Shown here: positions 60,562 through 64,000 of the stretch, piece after piece | Layout of the letters: each line of letters begins with the position of its first letter | Numbering within the stretch: position 1 is the stretch's first letter | From: Methylomonas sp. LL1 | GTDB lineage: Bacteria > Pseudomonadota > Gammaproteobacteria > Methylococcales > Methylomonadaceae | NCBI RefSeq assembly: GCF_015711015.1 | Contig: NZ_CP064653.1 | Location: 1,674,001-1,738,000 of the forward strand | Reading direction: 5' to 3' | DNA: 64,000 bases | Program-made: the position numbers and the translations under genes | The notes under the pieces: generated by a model | Databases searched by the model: none | Seen by the model: only the letters and a program-made list of their open reading frames with translations | What the model was told of the DNA's origin: nothing

Positions 60562-63500
60562 ATGACTGACATTCATCAGCCCCCTCCCCGCTCTCCCGAG
60601 ATAATGCTAATCAGTGAAGATCCGTCCATCCACGGCATCCTACTCGGCAGTCTTAAACATCGGGGTATTGCGGTTAATTGGGTGCGAGATGTTGGCTTGT
60701 TGAGGCAAAACTTAACGGCCGTAAAGTCCGACTTGATTTTACTGGATTTCAATTTGCCGGCAACGGACGGCATAACGGTCTGCGAGCAACTGAAAGCTGG
60801 CGACCATCCACTGGACATCTCCGTCGTTTTGATGTTCGCACGGGATGATCTCGATAACCGCGCCCAGGGCTTTCAGGCCGGCGCGGTGGATTATCTGATC
60901 AAGCCCCTGGTGCTGGAAGAAGCCATGGCCAAAGTGGCTATTCATGCCAGACCACCAACGCTAGCCCCACAATCAACGTCGCAAAATACTTCGTCTTCAA
61001 GACAACGCCAAAAAAGCCGAAACTTTGAAGAACTCCCATACCAAGCGCCAAACTGCCAGGTCTGCACGGAACTGCCCTTGCAACAAAGGTACTTTCGCGA
61101 CATTTTCCACAACCTTTCCGATAGCGTTTATCTGGTGGAAATCACCAAGGATAGCCGATTCCGCTACCTAGAAACCAACCGGGCCTTCGAGGCCAGCGCG
61201 GGCGTGCCGGAGGACGGTCTGCGCGGAAGCTATGTGGGCGACTTGCTCGGATCGGCGGAAGACGAGGCACCGGTCGAACATGCGACCGCTAAATTTCTCC
61301 GTTGCCTAGAGACAGGCAACGTCATCGACGAGGAAATTGTGCTGGATTTACAAACCGGCCGGCGTATCTGTCGTTCCACGTTGACGCCCCTATTCGACGA
61401 CAGCGGGCGCCTGGATCGCATCCTCGGCATTTCCCGCGACATCACCGAGCGCAAGCGCATGGAGGCCGAGGTTCGGAACCATTTGCATTTCTTCGAAAAC
61501 ATGGACAGGGTCAACCGCGCTATCCAGGGTTCCAACGATCTCGAAACCGTGATGAACGACGTGCTGGATGAGGTACTCTCGATTTTCGACTGCGACCGGG
61601 CCTTTCTGAGCACGCCGAACGATCCTGATGTCGATTCGTGGCGAGTGCCAATGGAGCGTACCCGGCCGGAATATCCTGGCGCCCATGCCTTAGGACTTGT
61701 GATTGCCATGGATGAAAGTGCCTCGTTGGCGTTTCGTATCCTGCTCGACGCTGACGGTCCGGTGACATTTGGTCCTGGTAATGAATATCCGTTACCAGGG
61801 GCATTGTCGGAGACATTCGGCTTCAAGTCTTTCATGGCCATGGTCCTCTATCCCAAGGGCGGCAAACCTTGGCGATTCGGCATCCATCAATGTTCTCGAG
61901 CCAGAGTCTGGACAGTCGACGAAGTGAAGCTACTTCGGGAGATAGGCCGGCGTTTGGCCGATGGCCTGACCAGTTTACTAGCTTACGATACACTGCAAAT
62001 CAGCGAGCGGGAGTACCGGACGCTGGCGGAAAATGCGCCATTCGGTATCGCCCGCTACGACTTGCGGGCCCGTATCACCTATTTCAATCCGCCGTTGGAA
62101 AAGATCCTGCATATCACAACGGCCGAAGCCCGTGGCAAGCGGCCAACCGAATGTTTTCCCAAGGATATTTACCAGGATTATGAACAGGCATTGTTGCGGG
62201 TGGCGGCGAACGGCGGGCAGATCGAGTTTGAGTTGAATTATCCGGGCGACGATGGCCTGGAAACAGCCATGATCACCATGCTGGCCGAACACGACCAAGC
62301 CGGGAGCATCAGCGGCATGCTGGCTATCGGTCGAAATGTTACCGCGCAAAGGCGAGCGGAAATTGCCTTGCAACGCAGCGAAGCGCTCTACCGGTCGATG
62401 GTTTCGGCGATGCTTGAAGGCGTGGTGGTCATGGGCCACGATGGCGAAATCGTTTCCATCAATCCCACCGCCGCAAAAATCCTGGGGATAGCGTTGGATC
62501 AAGCCCCCCCAAAGCGCCCGCTGGATTCGATTAAACAGGCGCTGACATTGGACGGTGAACCGTTTCCCGCCGATCAATTCCCGTCCAGGCTGTGTTTGAG
62601 AACCGGCCAGCCGCAGCACCGGGTCGAAATGGGCCTGTGCCGGACCGATGGCGAGGTGGTCTGGATTATAGTCAATTCCCAGCCCTTGTTCATGGAAGGG
62701 GAATCCAAGCCTTATGCGGTGGTTTCTACTTTCCACGATATTAGCGAACGCAAAAGGGCCGAAGCCGACAAACTGAAAGCTATCGCCATATTGAAGCAGA
62801 ACGAAGCGCTACTGACCGAGCGTCTACTACTTGAGCGGCGTTTTTCAAGGATGGCGAACCATGTTCCCGGCTTCTTGTACACCCTTAAGATCGACGTTAA
62901 CGGCCAAGCCAGTTTTCCCTATGTCAGTTCCGGCATCCACGATATTTATGGCTTACGGCCCGAGGACGTGGTGGCGGAAATAGCGCCGTTACACAACATG
63001 GCGCATCCGGACGACAAGCCGGGCCTGGATGCGGCGATCGCCGAAGCGATGCAAAACGTCGCGTTGTTTAATTATGAGTTTCGCATCCGTCACCCGGCCA
63101 AGGGCATCATCTGGCTCGAAGCCAAGGCGATGCCGACGCTCAAGGACGACGGCAGCATCGTGTTTCACGGCTTCATGCAGGATATTACCGAGCGCAAAAG
63201 GATAGAAAATACACTGAAATTTATTGCCCAGTCCGGCTGGCAGGAAAACCGCGAAACCTTTCTGGTTTCCTTGGCCGGTTTCATCGGACAAATTCTGGCA
63301 ATCGATTATGTGTTGATCGGCAAATTGACCGCGGATCCGGATTATGCCGAAACGCTGGTAATTTATTACAGAGGCGAAATCCTAGCCAATATGCGTTTTC
63401 CCTTGGCCGGTACCCCTTGCGATAACGTCATGGAAGGTCGATTATGCTGTTATCCCGAGAAGGTACAACAACAATTTCCGCAAGATACACTGCTCAATGA

Positions 63501-64000
63501 CTTCAGGGTGGAAAGTTATGCAGGCCTACCGCTCCGGGATTCGGCCGGTAATACCATGGGCCTTGTCTCGGTGATGGACGGCAAGCCAATGACAGGTAGC
63601 CAGCAGGTGGTATCCATTCTACAACTGGTAGCGATTCGCGTCGCGGCGGAATTGGAACGGGATAGGTTTGAGCGGGCATTGGCCGGCTCTAGGCAGTTTT
63701 TGAGCCGAGTGATCGATACCATCGCCGAGCCCGTATTCGTCAAGGATAGGCGGCACCGCTGGATTTTAGTCAATCAGGCGTTTAGCAAAATGCTCGGCCA
63801 TTCCCAGCAGGACTTAATCGGGAAATCGGATTACCACTTTTTCCCCAGGGGCGAAGCCGATGAATTCTGGCGCAGAGACGAGGCGGTGTTCCGTGCTGGC
63901 GAGGAAGACGTCAACGAGGAGAATTTCACCGACCGTAACGGCATCACCCATAGCATTATCACCAAAAAAAACCGCTATATCGATGATAGCGGAAATGCGA
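60562..64000 (+). CDS. REC-PAS-GAF multi-domain sensor, runs off edge
   Basis: An open frame of 1146 codons with no stop before the window end, so the gene is partial. REC domain at about 12-130 (LILLDFNLPATDG), PAS (175-295), GAF (300-470), PAS (480-595), PAS (600-725), PAS (750-875), a second GAF-like domain (880-1040) and the start of a further PAS (1045 on). Histidine kinase or GGDEF parts probably lie beyond the edge. The first GAF is a close copy of that in the 4859-7978 kinase (RAIQG, RVPMERT-like SWRVPMERTRPEYPGA). The ATG at 60562 has a weak ribosome site. The output is unknown. Confidence 0.85.
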   Translation, partial: MTDIHQPPPRSPEIMLISEDPSIHGILLGSLKHRGIAVNWVRDVGLLRQNLTAVKSDLILLDFNLPATDGITVCEQLKAGDHPLDISVVLMFARDDLDNRAQGFQAGAVDYLIKPLVLEEAMAKVAIHARPPTLAPQSTSQNTSSSRQRQKSRNFEELPYQAPNCQVCTELPLQQRYFRDIFHNLSDSVYLVEITKDSRFRYLETNRAFEASAGVPEDGLRGSYVGDLLGSAEDEAPVEHATAKFLRCLETGNVIDEEIVLDLQTGRRICRSTLTPLFDDSGRLDRILGISRDITERKRMEAEVRNHLHFFENMDRVNRAIQGSNDLETVMNDVLDEVLSIFDCDRAFLSTPNDPDVDSWRVPMERTRPEYPGAHALGLVIAMDESASLAFRILLDADGPVTFGPGNEYPLPGALSETFGFKSFMAMVLYPKGGKPWRFGIHQCSRARVWTVDEVKLLREIGRRLADGLTSLLAYDTLQISEREYRTLAENAPFGIARYDLRARITYFNPPLEKILHITTAEARGKRPTECFPKDIYQDYEQALLRVAANGGQIEFELNYPGDDGLETAMITMLAEHDQAGSISGMLAIGRNVTAQRRAEIALQRSEALYRSMVSAMLEGVVVMGHDGEIVSINPTAAKILGIALDQAPPKRPLDSIKQALTLDGEPFPADQFPSRLCLRTGQPQHRVEMGLCRTDGEVVWIIVNSQPLFMEGESKPYAVVSTFHDISERKRAEADKLKAIAILKQNEALLTERLLLERRFSRMANHVPGFLYTLKIDVNGQASFPYVSSGIHDIYGLRPEDVVAEIAPLHNMAHPDDKPGLDAAIAEAMQNVALFNYEFRIRHPAKGIIWLEAKAMPTLKDDGSIVFHGFMQDITERKRIENTLKFIAQSGWQENRETFLVSLAGFIGQILAIDYVLIGKLTADPDYAETLVIYYRGEILANMRFPLAGTPCDNVMEGRLCCYPEKVQQQFPQDTLLNDFRVESYAGLPLRDSAGNTMGLVSVMDGKPMTGSQQVVSILQLVAIRVAAELERDRFERALAGSRQFLSRVIDTIAEPVFVKDRRHRWILVNQAFSKMLGHSQQDLIGKSDYHFFPRGEADEFWRRDEAVFRAGEEDVNEENFTDRNGITHSIITKKNRYIDDSGNA

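Overview
The window reads as ordinary chromosome of a gammaproteobacterium. FabA/FabB, TtcA, a CysB-type LysR regulator, Slt-type lytic transglycosylase and an FNR-type regulator all point there. The XrtA/PEP-CTERM type exopolysaccharide genes, Uma2, the SphA/MetA-type porin and the very large PAS/GAF hybrid kinases would suit a Methylococcales methanotroph (Methylomonas/Methylobacter-like). That placement is inference: no pmo or mxa gene is present to prove it. Base composition is moderately GC-rich and even, except for one clearly AT-rich gene at 26722-27603.

Region 1 (1-18652, almost all minus strand) is a sensory block. It begins with two 20-bp direct repeats that look like a transposon end, then an outer-membrane beta-barrel gene. 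Four large hybrid histidine kinases follow. They share an almost identical HisKA-HATPase-REC-tail cassette but carry different sensor halves: multi-TM, 3-TM PAS/GAF, dCache PAS/GAF, and CHASE8-HAMP. The last kinase sits in an operon with a TonB-dependent receptor and a YfiR-like periplasmic protein.

Region 2 (18962-26521) is housekeeping: a cNMP-gated MscS-like channel, divergent methylthioadenosine-deaminase-like and mtnA genes (methionine salvage), CysZ-like and DUF1289 genes in the mtnA operon, a PA0069-type radical SAM protein and a DUF2130 protein.

Region 3 (25.1-29.8 kb) is accessory. Five loci carry paired REP-like palindromes, and an orphan RAYT (REP-associated tyrosine transposase) is flanked by mirror-image copies. 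An AT-rich gene here encodes a probable HEPN-LOTUS (OST-HTH) protein. There is also a NifX-like gene, a possible group II intron remnant and about 0.8 kb of gene-free DNA.

Region 4 (29791-41686) holds an Nramp-like transporter, Uma2, a CysB-like regulator with alanine dehydrogenase, then a signalling cluster: hemerythrin-PAS-histidine kinase, REC-degenerate HD-GYP protein, Cys-rich unknown, REC protein and PilB/GspE ATPase. A tRNA-Leu(CAG) with a consensus promoter and a terminator follows, then ppnP and an NYN protein.

Region 5 (41728-51215) contains a three-gene overlapping operon (HopJ-like, MnmC1-like FAD oxidoreductase, MnmM-like methyltransferase), probably a split tRNA U34 modification pathway. 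Next come four exopolysaccharide genes (Wza-like, beta-barrel, GNVR chain-length protein, CpsD-like protein with a damaged P-loop). RNase AM-type PHP and MsbA-like ABC genes are convergent with them.

Region 6 (51309-64000) has slt, fabA-fabB, ttcA, galE, an FNR-type regulator, a PEP-CTERM-tailed exported protein, a stand-alone M41-like HEAGH protein with a small companion gene, and a very long REC-PAS-GAF sensor gene that runs off the right edge.
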